Assembly: GCF_900491745.1 (NCBI RefSeq)
Contig: NZ_UETR01000019.1
Span: forward strand, 1 to 58,719
Length of the DNA: 58,719 nucleotides
Direction: 5' to 3'
Source: Amarolinea aalborgensis
GTDB lineage: Bacteria > Chloroflexota > Anaerolineae > SSC4 > Amarolineaceae
A program made the translations under genes and the position numbers. The notes under the pieces were generated by a model, which worked only from the letters and a program-made list of their open reading frames with translations, did no database searches and had not been told where the DNA came from. Position 1 is the stretch's first letter; each line of letters starts with the position of its first letter. Below, in pieces: positions 52,300-58,719 of this stretch.

Positions 52300-53196
52300 G
52301 TGAAACATCTACGCAATCCGTGGGTCATTCTGTCGCTGATGATCTCGTTGCTTGCCTCGGCCGCGTTAGGGCCAGCAGCCGTACGCGTCGTGAGCCGCAG
52401 CCTGGCCAACGGGGCGATGGACGCAGGACAACCGGCGCGCGCTGCGGCCGTCCTGAGGGCTGCGCTCGTGGTACAACCGCAGTCCGCGCCGCTGCACGAT
52501 GCGCTCGGCCTGGCTCTTCATGCGCAGGGTGGTGTAGCCCAGGCCCTGGCCGAATTTCAGCGGGCCGTGCAGTTGGACCCCGCGCTGGCTTCGGCGCAGA
52601 ACAACCTTGGTGTGACCTTGCTGGCCGTGGGGCGGCCCACGGCGGCCGCCGAGGCGTTGACGCAGGCTGCACGCATGAACCCGGGGCTGGCGCGGGCTTT
52701 CCTCAACCTGGGCTATGCACAGCGGGCGGCTGGCCAACGTGAGGCAGCCTTGACCGCATTCCGGCGCGCGGCTGATCTCGACCCCCGGCAGATTGATGCT
52801 CGTTTGCAGTGGGCGGCGTTGATGTTCGCAGATGAGGCCGTGGCTGAGGCGCAGCAGGCCTGGCAGGAAGCGCTGGCGGTCGAGCCGCAGCAGCCCCAAG
52901 CGCTGGCTGGACTGGGCGCCGCGGCCGTACGCCGGGGTCATTTTGCCGATGCCCTGCAGCCATTGCAAGCCTCACTGGCGCAGGCGCCACAAACCGCCAC
53001 GACGAGCTATTACCTGGGGCTGGCCTGGCAAGGTTTGGGACGCCTGGACAACGCCCGTCTGGCGTTCGATCAGGCGCAGCAGTTCAGCTCCGATCCGACC
53101 TTGCGGCGCCTGGCGCACATGCAGTTGTTGGTCTTACTGCCCTCGGCGCGCAGCGACGAGTCGCTGCCGTCACGCTCAAATGGCAGCGTTCAATAG
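52300..53196 (+). CDS. Exported or membrane-anchored TPR-repeat protein
   Basis: A 298-residue protein with one N-terminal hydrophobic segment (WVILSLMISLLASAALG) and then about six tetratricopeptide-like units (ALHAQGGVAQALAEFQRAVQ, AQNNLGVTLLAVGRPTAAAE, AFLNLGYAQRAAGQREAALT, TSYYLGLAWQGLGRLDNARL). TPR solenoids bind partner proteins, so this is probably a scaffold on the outer face of the membrane. The GTG start is fixed by the -10 box directly before it. The next gene, 42 bases on, encodes a small anchored protein and two surface peptidases follow, so these may form one surface-protein operon. Function unknown. Confidence 0.83.
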   Translation: MKHLRNPWVILSLMISLLASAALGPAAVRVVSRSLANGAMDAGQPARAAAVLRAALVVQPQSAPLHDALGLALHAQGGVAQALAEFQRAVQLDPALASAQNNLGVTLLAVGRPTAAAEALTQAARMNPGLARAFLNLGYAQRAAGQREAALTAFRRAADLDPRQIDARLQWAALMFADEAVAEAQQAWQEALAVEPQQPQALAGLGAAAVRRGHFADALQPLQASLAQAPQTATTSYYLGLAWQGLGRLDNARLAFDQAQQFSSDPTLRRLAHMQLLVLLPSARSDESLPSRSNGSVQ

Positions 53197-53238
53197 AAAG
53201 CGGCCTTTCGGTTTATTTATCGCAGAGAGAACTCACCC

Positions 53239-53718
53239 ATGCCTCTTGAATCACCGTCACATACTCATTTTCCCTATCGTGCGGGCGATTTGCTGCGCAA
53301 ACGCCTGATTGTTCTGGCATTGCTTGCCGCTTCCGTGGCGTCGCTCGTACTGTGGGCCGCGCCGGTCGCGCAAGCCGGCGTTTTAGAGAAAACGCCAGGC
53401 CCCTTCTTCTGCGCCAGCGCCGAGGTCAGCGACGGCGACGGCTCCATCAGTCATCCGTGGAGCTGCCAGACTCCCGACCAGTTCCAACTCGCCGTTGCGA
53501 AGGTCTGCCGTGTCGGCGGCGGCGCACTGTATTTCATCTTTTCTGATGGCTACATCCAGTACACCGTCGCGGCCGACTGCACCGTGAAGGCTGGCGCGCC
53601 GCAAAACGGCCAACCACCTGATACCGGCGTCGCTGTGCCCGCGCCCTGGCTGTTGACTGCCGGCGCGGCGCTCGGCCTGGTTCTCCTGGCCGCGGGCGCG
53701 CTGCGCGCTTCACGTTAG
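53239..53718 (+). CDS. Small secreted protein with sortase-like C-terminal signal
   Basis: A 159-residue protein with a signal peptide (LIVLALLAASVASLVLWAAPVAQA, residues ~23-46), a ~75-residue mature part with four cysteines (FCASAEVS, WSCQTP, VCRVGG, DCTVKA) that could make two disulfides, and a C-terminal QPPDTG, hydrophobic segment and RASR. PPDTG followed by a helix and a basic tail resembles an LPxTG-type sortase signal with Pro in place of Leu. No sortase gene is in the window. The mature domain is not recognised. Confidence 0.72.
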   Translation: MPLESPSHTHFPYRAGDLLRKRLIVLALLAASVASLVLWAAPVAQAGVLEKTPGPFFCASAEVSDGDGSISHPWSCQTPDQFQLAVAKVCRVGGGALYFIFSDGYIQYTVAADCTVKAGAPQNGQPPDTGVAVPAPWLLTAGAALGLVLLAAGALRASR

Positions 53719-53743
53719 CGCCGCCGTGTTAGGGGAAGGGTGT

Positions 53744-55267
53744 ATGACGAAATCTCCTGGCTGGAGACGACGCGGCGCGAAGCTAAGCGCCGGGCTGTTG
53801 ATGGGCGCAGCCCTCCTCTTTCTCTTGGCCGGCTGCACCCTCTTCAGCCAGCCGAAGCCAGACCCCTGGGCGGCTTACCGCAAGGGGCTTGCGCCGTTGA
53901 GCCAGAACATCCTGGACAGTCGCCGCGATTGGCCCCGCTACAACCTGGAGTTGCAGATTGATCCCACCGCGCGGACGATCTTCGGCAGCCAGGAAGTCAT
54001 CATCACCAATGACTCGCAGGTGACCTGGGGCGACCTCTATTTTCGCCTCTTCCCTAATCTGCCGCAGTTCGACGGCGCCATGGAGATTCGCAGCGTACAG
54101 CAGGCTGACCGGCCGGTCCCGTTCAGCTACGCGGCTGACCGCACTGCAATTCGAGTCGCCCTGCCGCAGCCGCTGGGACCTGGCGCTTCTATCACCCTAG
54201 ACCTGGTCTTTTCTGTGGACGCGCCCGCGCCGACCGCGCCCTACGTTTTGTTTGGCGCCAGCCAGGGCATTCTCAACCTTCCATTGGCCTATCCGGTGTT
54301 AGCGGTGTTCGATGAAGCGGCGGCCGCGGCTGGCTCGTCTATTCCCTGGCGCCTGGATATGCCGGCGCCCTACGGCGATACGGCGTTCACTCAGGCTGCG
54401 CTTTACCAGGTTACGGCGACGGTGCCCAGCACGTTCACGGTTGTGGCCACCGGCGCGCTGCTTGCGCGCACGTCATCCACGGACGGCGAGGATACCTGGC
54501 GCTGGACGAGCGGTCCGATTCGTGAATGGATGATGACCCTCAGCCCCGATTTTCGAGTCGCATCTACCAGCGCGTACAGCACGACGGTCAACTCGTATTT
54601 CCTGCCGGGCGATGAGTCCACCGGGAACGAAGCCCTGCAGGTAGCCGCCGCTGCCCTGCGCGTGTACCAGGATCACTACGGCCGCTATCCGTATCCCACG
54701 ATGGATATCGTTGCCTCGCCTCTGCAATACCGGGGCATGGAGTTTCCAGGCCTGGATTTGATCGGGCTTGATCTCTATCGCCAACGACCGCAAGACCTGG
54801 AGTTTCTCATCGTGCATGAGGTGGCCCACCAATGGTGGTACAACATGGTTGGCAATGACCCGGTGCGCACGCCGTGGCTGGACGAGGGGCTGGCGGAGTA
54901 TTCGACCTATGTGTACTGGGAGTCGGTGCACGGGCAGGCGGCCGCGGACAGCCTGTTGGCGAACCGTTGGCAGGTGCCTGTTGATTATGCGCGTAACAAT
55001 GGCCTGGATGCCATAGTCAATCAACCGGCCAGCGCGTTTGGCGCGGGGCGCTACGAAACCATCGTCTATGCCAAGGCGGCGCTCTTCTTCCATGCGGTGC
55101 GCCAGGCCGTGGGCGACGATATGTTCTTTCGCATCTTGAAGGCCTATGTGCAGCGCTACCGTTTTCGTGAAGTGCAGCCGTCCGATTTTATCAGTCTGGC
55201 CGAGCGCATGAGCGGGAAGCCTCTGCAAGACTTGTTCCAGGAATGGGTGCTGAGCAGCGTCCCGTGA
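53744..55267 (+). CDS. M1-family metallopeptidase lipoprotein (paralog 1)
   Basis: A 507-residue lipoprotein peptidase. ATG 53744 follows GGGAAGGG and opens a lipoprotein signal with lipobox LLAGC. The N-terminal beta-sandwich resembles aminopeptidase N domain I (LELQIDPTARTIFGSQEV). The catalytic domain has HEVAHQWW (H358, E359, H362) with the third zinc ligand E381 in WLDEGLAEY, the exact HExxH-18-E pattern of M1. The exopeptidase motif GAMEN is changed to RGMEFPG, so specificity may differ from classic aminopeptidases. It acts on the outer face of the membrane. Immediately followed by a paralog. Confidence 0.92.
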   Translation: MTKSPGWRRRGAKLSAGLLMGAALLFLLAGCTLFSQPKPDPWAAYRKGLAPLSQNILDSRRDWPRYNLELQIDPTARTIFGSQEVIITNDSQVTWGDLYFRLFPNLPQFDGAMEIRSVQQADRPVPFSYAADRTAIRVALPQPLGPGASITLDLVFSVDAPAPTAPYVLFGASQGILNLPLAYPVLAVFDEAAAAAGSSIPWRLDMPAPYGDTAFTQAALYQVTATVPSTFTVVATGALLARTSSTDGEDTWRWTSGPIREWMMTLSPDFRVASTSAYSTTVNSYFLPGDESTGNEALQVAAAALRVYQDHYGRYPYPTMDIVASPLQYRGMEFPGLDLIGLDLYRQRPQDLEFLIVHEVAHQWWYNMVGNDPVRTPWLDEGLAEYSTYVYWESVHGQAAADSLLANRWQVPVDYARNNGLDAIVNQPASAFGAGRYETIVYAKAALFFHAVRQAVGDDMFFRILKAYVQRYRFREVQPSDFISLAERMSGKPLQDLFQEWVLSSVP

Positions 55268-56916
55268 GATTCTACATGCCGCAAAAATCTCATCGTCATG
55301 GCTTGCTGCGCATACTGATCGCAGCGATGATGGCGTTTGTTCTCGGCGCCTGCACGCCGCAGCGCACACCAACGCCGCCCCCGGCCACTCCGATCACCGC
55401 CCTGATGACGCCGACATCGGCGCCAGCGACGCCGACATCGGCGCCAGCGACGCCGACATCGGCGCCAGCGCCGACTGTCGCGCCGCGTACGGGCGACCGG
55501 GCAGGGTCGCCCCCGCTGGCGCCCGCCTCTTGGAGCGACTTGACCCGCTTTACGCAGGCGCTGCGCCCGTCCACGCAGGCTGACTTGATGGCAGCCCAGC
55601 CGCCCCTGCACTACCAGATTGAGATCCGCCTCGATCTTGAGCAGCGTCGAATCACAGGCCAGGAATGGATTCATTTTACGAACAACAGCCCAGGACCGCT
55701 GACGGAGCTCCCGCTGCGGCTCTATCCAAACCTGGGGTACAGCGAGCCCGTGCTCAGCATCAAGCGGCTGATGATCGCCGGCGCTGCCTCGCAGCCGCGC
55801 CTTCTAGCCGAGAATTCGGCGGCTGTGGCAACGCTGACGCAGCCGCTGGCGCCGGGGGCCAGCCTTGACCTCTACGTGGAATTCGAGGCGCGCCTGCCCA
55901 ATGAAGGCGGAGGCAACTACAGCACCTTTGGCTATGCGGCCGGCGTGCTGGCCCTGGCGCAGTTCTACCCAACCGTGCCCCGAATTGGGTCTGCGGGGTG
56001 GGGTTTGGAAACGCCGCCCCTCTTTGGCGACATGACGACAGCCGATCCGGGGCTGTACGATGTGTGGGTCACCGCGCCGACTGGGATGATCCTGGTTGCG
56101 ACCGGCATCACGGCGGCTGTCACGGACAACGCGGATGGCACGACCACGCGCTATTTCGTGGGCGGGCCGCAGCGCGAGTTCAACCTGGTGGGCAGCCGCG
56201 ACTTCGAGGTCAAGAGCCGCCAGGTGGGCGACGTCACGATCAATTCCTACTACGCGCCAGGGCATGCGTCGGGTGGGCAAGCGGCCCTGGACTGGGCCAG
56301 CGAGGCGTTTGGCATCTACCAGGCAGCCTTTGGCGCTTACCCGTACACCGAACTGGACGTCGAGGCGACGCCGACCGACGCCGGGGGCGTGGAGTATCCG
56401 GGCCTGGTGGTGATCGCCGACCGCATGTACGACCAGGCGGGCGCGCGCGGCTCCTTTTTTGAGATTGCAGTCGTGCACGAGGTGGCGCATCAGTGGTGGT
56501 ATAACCTGGTGGGCGATGACCAGGTGCGTGAGCCGTGGCTGGACGAGGCGCTGACGCAGTACGCGACGGTGCTCTACTATGACGCCCGTTATGGCGCGGA
56601 TGGCCGCGCGGGCATTGTGAAGTCGTTCAACGACCGCTGGAACCGCGTCAAGAGCAGCAACGATCAGCCGATTGGGCTGCCGGTTGCCAGCTACGAGGGG
56701 GGCGCTTATGGCGCCATCGTTTACGGCAAAGGCCCGCTCTTCCTGCTGGCGTTGCGTGAGCAGCTCGGCGCTGACGTCTTCGCCCGGTTCCTCAAGGACT
56801 ACAGCGCCGCCTATCGCTGGCGCACCGCCACCACCCAGGATTTTTGGGACGCAGCCGAAACATCGTGCGCATGCCAGCTCGATGACCTCTTCGCCCAGTG
56901 GGTGACGCCGCCCTGA
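55264..56916 (+). CDS. M1-family metallopeptidase lipoprotein (paralog 2)
   Basis: About 550 residues. GTG 55264 overlaps the preceding stop codon (GTGA), a typical coupled start; ATG 55276 is an equally plausible start four codons later. Lipobox VLGAC is followed by a Thr/Pro/Ala-rich tether coded partly by a 21-bp triplicate. The domain plan is that of paralog 1: beta-sandwich (IEIRLDLEQRRITGQEWIHF), altered exopeptidase motif GGVEYPG, catalytic HEVAHQWWYNLVGDD (H405, H409 from the GTG) and WLDEALTQY with the third ligand E428. The two genes arose by tandem duplication and are probably co-expressed surface peptidases. Confidence 0.92.
   Translation: MRFYMPQKSHRHGLLRILIAAMMAFVLGACTPQRTPTPPPATPITALMTPTSAPATPTSAPATPTSAPAPTVAPRTGDRAGSPPLAPASWSDLTRFTQALRPSTQADLMAAQPPLHYQIEIRLDLEQRRITGQEWIHFTNNSPGPLTELPLRLYPNLGYSEPVLSIKRLMIAGAASQPRLLAENSAAVATLTQPLAPGASLDLYVEFEARLPNEGGGNYSTFGYAAGVLALAQFYPTVPRIGSAGWGLETPPLFGDMTTADPGLYDVWVTAPTGMILVATGITAAVTDNADGTTTRYFVGGPQREFNLVGSRDFEVKSRQVGDVTINSYYAPGHASGGQAALDWASEAFGIYQAAFGAYPYTELDVEATPTDAGGVEYPGLVVIADRMYDQAGARGSFFEIAVVHEVAHQWWYNLVGDDQVREPWLDEALTQYATVLYYDARYGADGRAGIVKSFNDRWNRVKSSNDQPIGLPVASYEGGAYGAIVYGKGPLFLLALREQLGADVFARFLKDYSAAYRWRTATTQDFWDAAETSCACQLDDLFAQWVTPP
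55408..55470 (+). repeat. Three exact 21-bp tandem copies inside the second M1 gene
   Basis: Unit ACGCCGACATCGGCGCCAGC plus G, three identical copies, coding TPTSAPA three times in the tether after the lipid-modified cysteine. Length change would keep the frame and alter tether length. Confidence 0.92.
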
Positions 56917-56955
56917 TCTGCGAGCAAACGCCTTGAATTAAAGTTCAGATTGGTA

Positions 56956-57432
56956 TTACGGCCGCAGCGCGCTCGCCAACAGATCAATCTGCCCGATGTG
57001 GTGCGCGGCATGGAGCAGGTTCCGTAGAATGGCTCGGACTACGCTGTGCGCCTCGCCGCGAATGTAAACGATTTTGGCGAAATCTTCTTCTTGGAGCGAT
57101 TCAAGCGCAGCAAACAGGACGCGCCAGCCGTCCTCCCAGCGCTGCATGATCTGGGCGCGGCTTTCGTCCGCTTCGTGCAGGAATTCGGCCGGGCGCTGGC
57201 GGGTCGGCTTTTCACCATCAGTCGTCAAGAAGTCAGTCCAGCGTGAGATGAAATTGCCGCTGATGTGTTTGACTAAGATCGCAAGGCTGTTGGTATGATT
57301 GTCCCCATCTTCCCTCAGATGCGCAAAGAAGTGCGCATCCGTGACCGTCGCCAACGCGGCATCGGCCATCTGCTTCTGCGCTTGATATTGCGCAATGGCC
57401 TCTTGCTTGAATCCCATCCACGAGCTGTCCAT
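56956..57432 (-). CDS. DinB/DUF1572-like four-helix protein
   Basis: A 158-residue protein of the DinB/YfiT-like superfamily, DUF1572 branch. Metal-site histidines are visible as LVKHISGNFISRW near the first half and HAAHHIGQIDLL near the end. Members are metal-binding helical bundles, some of them thiol transferases; substrate here is unknown. It lies 38 bases after another DinB-like gene on the same strand. Convergent with the M1 peptidase gene. Confidence 0.88.
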   Translation of the reverse strand: MDSSWMGFKQEAIAQYQAQKQMADAALATVTDAHFFAHLREDGDNHTNSLAILVKHISGNFISRWTDFLTTDGEKPTRQRPAEFLHEADESRAQIMQRWEDGWRVLFAALESLQEEDFAKIVYIRGEAHSVVRAILRNLLHAAHHIGQIDLLASALRP

Positions 57433-57470
57433 AACTTCAATCTCCTTGTGCTCTGGTGCAGCAACAGCCG

Positions 57471-57959
57471 CTATCGTTCGAGTTCGTCGAAATACGACCA
57501 GCCATCCAACTCCGGCGGCTGAATTCCCAGCTGCGTCAAGATTGTCATGACCTGCGCACGGTGCTCAGTCGCGTGGTTGATGGCCTGTGTCAGCAGGATC
57601 GTCTTTGGCACGTGACGGGGCGCGCCTTCCCAGGCAACTTCAACGGTGTCGTCGGCCTGGACCTTGCCGGCCCACTCGATCAGGCCGGCGCCCGAAGCGC
57701 GCAACGATTCCGCCATTTCTTGCAACGTCATGGGCGGGGCGTCTTGAGGGCGGCGAACTGACTGGCCCGTGCTGATGCGTGAAAAGTAAGAGCGCTCGGC
57801 TGTGGCGATGTGCTGCAATGTGTCTCGAATAGAGCCATAAGCGCCGGTCAAGGCGCTATCGAGCTGTTCGTCAGTCAACTGGGCGCATTGTTCGACAAGC
57901 CGAAGATTGGCCCAGCGATTGTGGCGAAATAGGGTCGTGAGTGTGTCGTTTGAATTCAT
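57471..57959 (-). CDS. DinB-family protein
   Basis: A 162-residue DinB-superfamily protein. Visible features: LFRHNRWANLRLVEQCAQL at the N-terminus, IRDTLQHIATAERSYFSRI with the first metal histidine, and INHATEHRAQVMTILTQLG with the two others, the usual three-histidine site. Only distantly similar to its downstream neighbour, so not a recent duplicate. Its ATG overlaps the stop of an upstream broken gene by four bases (ATGA), suggesting that the two were once coupled. Confidence 0.92.
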   Translation of the reverse strand: MNSNDTLTTLFRHNRWANLRLVEQCAQLTDEQLDSALTGAYGSIRDTLQHIATAERSYFSRISTGQSVRRPQDAPPMTLQEMAESLRASGAGLIEWAGKVQADDTVEVAWEGAPRHVPKTILLTQAINHATEHRAQVMTILTQLGIQPPELDGWSYFDELER

Positions 57960-58289
57960 GTGTCCTTGTTCCCATAGTCGTTGATTGAAAGCTGTTGGAT
58001 AGCCTGGTTGGGCGCGCCATAACTGACGATCGCCACATCAAGATCAGCATGATAGAGCGTCAACTCTCGGTATTGCCCAATGCGGCGCCGATGTCGGCCG
58101 GGCAGTCAATCTGGCTGCCTGCCGATTGCCGGATCTGTCTCTCGACGCGGGCAAAGTAGTTGCGATAAATTGTTCCCGCGCCCGCGGCGATTGCGCAGGC
58201 TGGCCCTGGGTATGATCATGCTCATAGATGCCTACGCCCTGCTCAGGCGTGACGCTCGGCGACGCTATTTCGAGCAGGTTGAACTGCAA
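57956..58289 (-). pseudogene. Frameshifted 3' part of an uncharacterised conserved gene
   Basis: Three pieces in different minus-strand frames read as one protein: QFNLLEIASPSVTPEQGVGI then YEHDHTQ; GPACAIAAGAGTIYRNYFAR and QIDCPADIGAALGN; and RELTLYHADLDVAIVSYGAP ending NDYGNKDT at a stop overlapping the DinB ATG. The phrases FN-LE--SPS-TPE and QGPACAIA-GAGTIYRNYF are, from memory, hallmarks of a conserved family of unknown function. At least two frameshifts are needed. The 5' part is missing and replaced by CGTCCCGTAGGGACG palindromes at 58291. Confidence 0.68.
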
Positions 58290-58290
58290 T

Positions 58291-58475
58291 CGTCCCGTAG
58301 GGACGCCTTGACTTGAGACCGACGACGCCCCCTGCGCCCGTCGTCCCGTAGGGACGATTGAATGAGGGTACCCCGGCTCATCCCGGCGAGAGAGGAGTTC
58401 AACCGTCCCTACGGGACGGACGCAGATGGTGCGATCATGGATGGCCGGCTCAGGTCAGGTGTCCCTAGGGGACAC
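58291..58475. repeat. Cluster of short palindromic repeats
   Basis: Near-palindromic 15-mers CGTCCCGTAGGGACG at 58291-58305 and 58342-58356, its reverse complement CGTCCCTACGGGACG at 58404-58418, and a related GTGTCCCTAGGGGACAC at 58459-58475. They lie between two truncated genes and mark both break points. Confidence 0.85.
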
Positions 58476-58718
58476 GTCCCGAACCTCACGAATCGCAGCC
58501 TGCTCGGACGTCTCGCCCGGCTCCACGTCGCCGCCCGGAAGGTACACACCCAACCGCGTCTGCACCGTTGCGACCCGCCGCTGCCCATCGCGGATAACCA
58601 GGTCGCCGCCGGGGCGAAGGTGGCAGGATGCGGTCGGGTCCTCCACCCCGAAGGTCTTCACTATTGACCGTACTTTGTGTGCCGCGATCGTGGGGGACTC
58701 TCGCTCCTCAAACCCCAC
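58455..58718 (-). pseudogene. NUDIX hydrolase gene truncated inside its catalytic box (5' end at window edge)
   Basis: The reading from the right edge has a NUDIX-like strand region (LVIRDGQRRVATVQTRLGVYL) and the start of the NUDIX box, PGGDVEPGETSEQAAIREV. The box should continue REExG, but instead reads RDVSPRDT and stops, exactly where the GTGTCCC palindrome begins. The two metal-binding glutamates of the box are therefore lost. The protein may begin outside the window. It is probably inactive. Confidence 0.7.
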
Positions 58719-58719
58719 G

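Overview
The window looks like a chromosomal segment of a GC-rich Chloroflexota bacterium, most likely an Anaerolineae/Caldilineae-type lineage. The main evidence is the set of very large membrane proteins of the Chloroflexi/archaeal 'YYY' (DUF2298) and GT-C glycosyltransferase types. The secreted multidomain proteins with a C-terminal membrane anchor and the ordinary sigma-70 promoter boxes fit this. Assignment is by protein family memory only; no rRNA or tRNA gene was seen.

Layout. 1-0.9 kb: 3' end of an AMP-forming acyl-CoA synthetase. 0.9-8.05 kb: three arrays of a ~209-bp structured repeat, surrounding a secreted thermolysin-type protease gene and one intact IS4-family element that jumped into an array. 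8.1-11 kb: a second large secreted, membrane-anchored protein. 11.3-13.7 kb: lepA and an orphan nucleotidyltransferase. 13.8-31 kb: a surface-glycosylation-like block with two YYY proteins, a GT-C-like protein, a GT-C/NHL fusion and a GT-C/PA14 fusion; an ECF sigma factor and a membrane anti-sigma-like protein sit inside it, and a PfkB sugar kinase follows. 32-34.8 kb: small minus-strand genes, including a methyltransferase, an arr-like remnant and a HicB-like antitoxin. 35-41 kb: another giant GT-C/PA14/PA14/NHL fusion and ppk1. 41-46.3 kb: a saccharopine-dehydrogenase-like gene, then decayed genes (beta-propeller fragment, leucine-rich-repeat gene) and two more arrays of the structured repeat in the opposite orientation. 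46.3-48.6 kb: RIO-type kinase and an internally duplicated membrane protein. 48.75-52.1 kb: a cloverleaf-like structured element and a copper-resistance operon csoR-copZ-copA with a G-tract operator. 52.3-56.9 kb: TPR protein, small anchored protein and two paralogous M1-type lipoprotein peptidases. 57-58.7 kb: two DinB-like proteins, a frameshifted gene and a truncated NUDIX gene beside palindromic repeats.

How the genes may work together. The 13.8-39 kb proteins combine multi-pass GT-C cores with extracytoplasmic beta-propeller (NHL) or PA14 domains, so they probably build or attach surface glycans; the embedded sigma/anti-sigma pair may report on envelope state. This is inference. The copper operon is the best-understood unit.

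The most unusual feature is the ~209-bp repeat family. It has five arrays in two orientations, two conserved stem pairs per unit, and a paired base change between subfamilies that preserves a stem.
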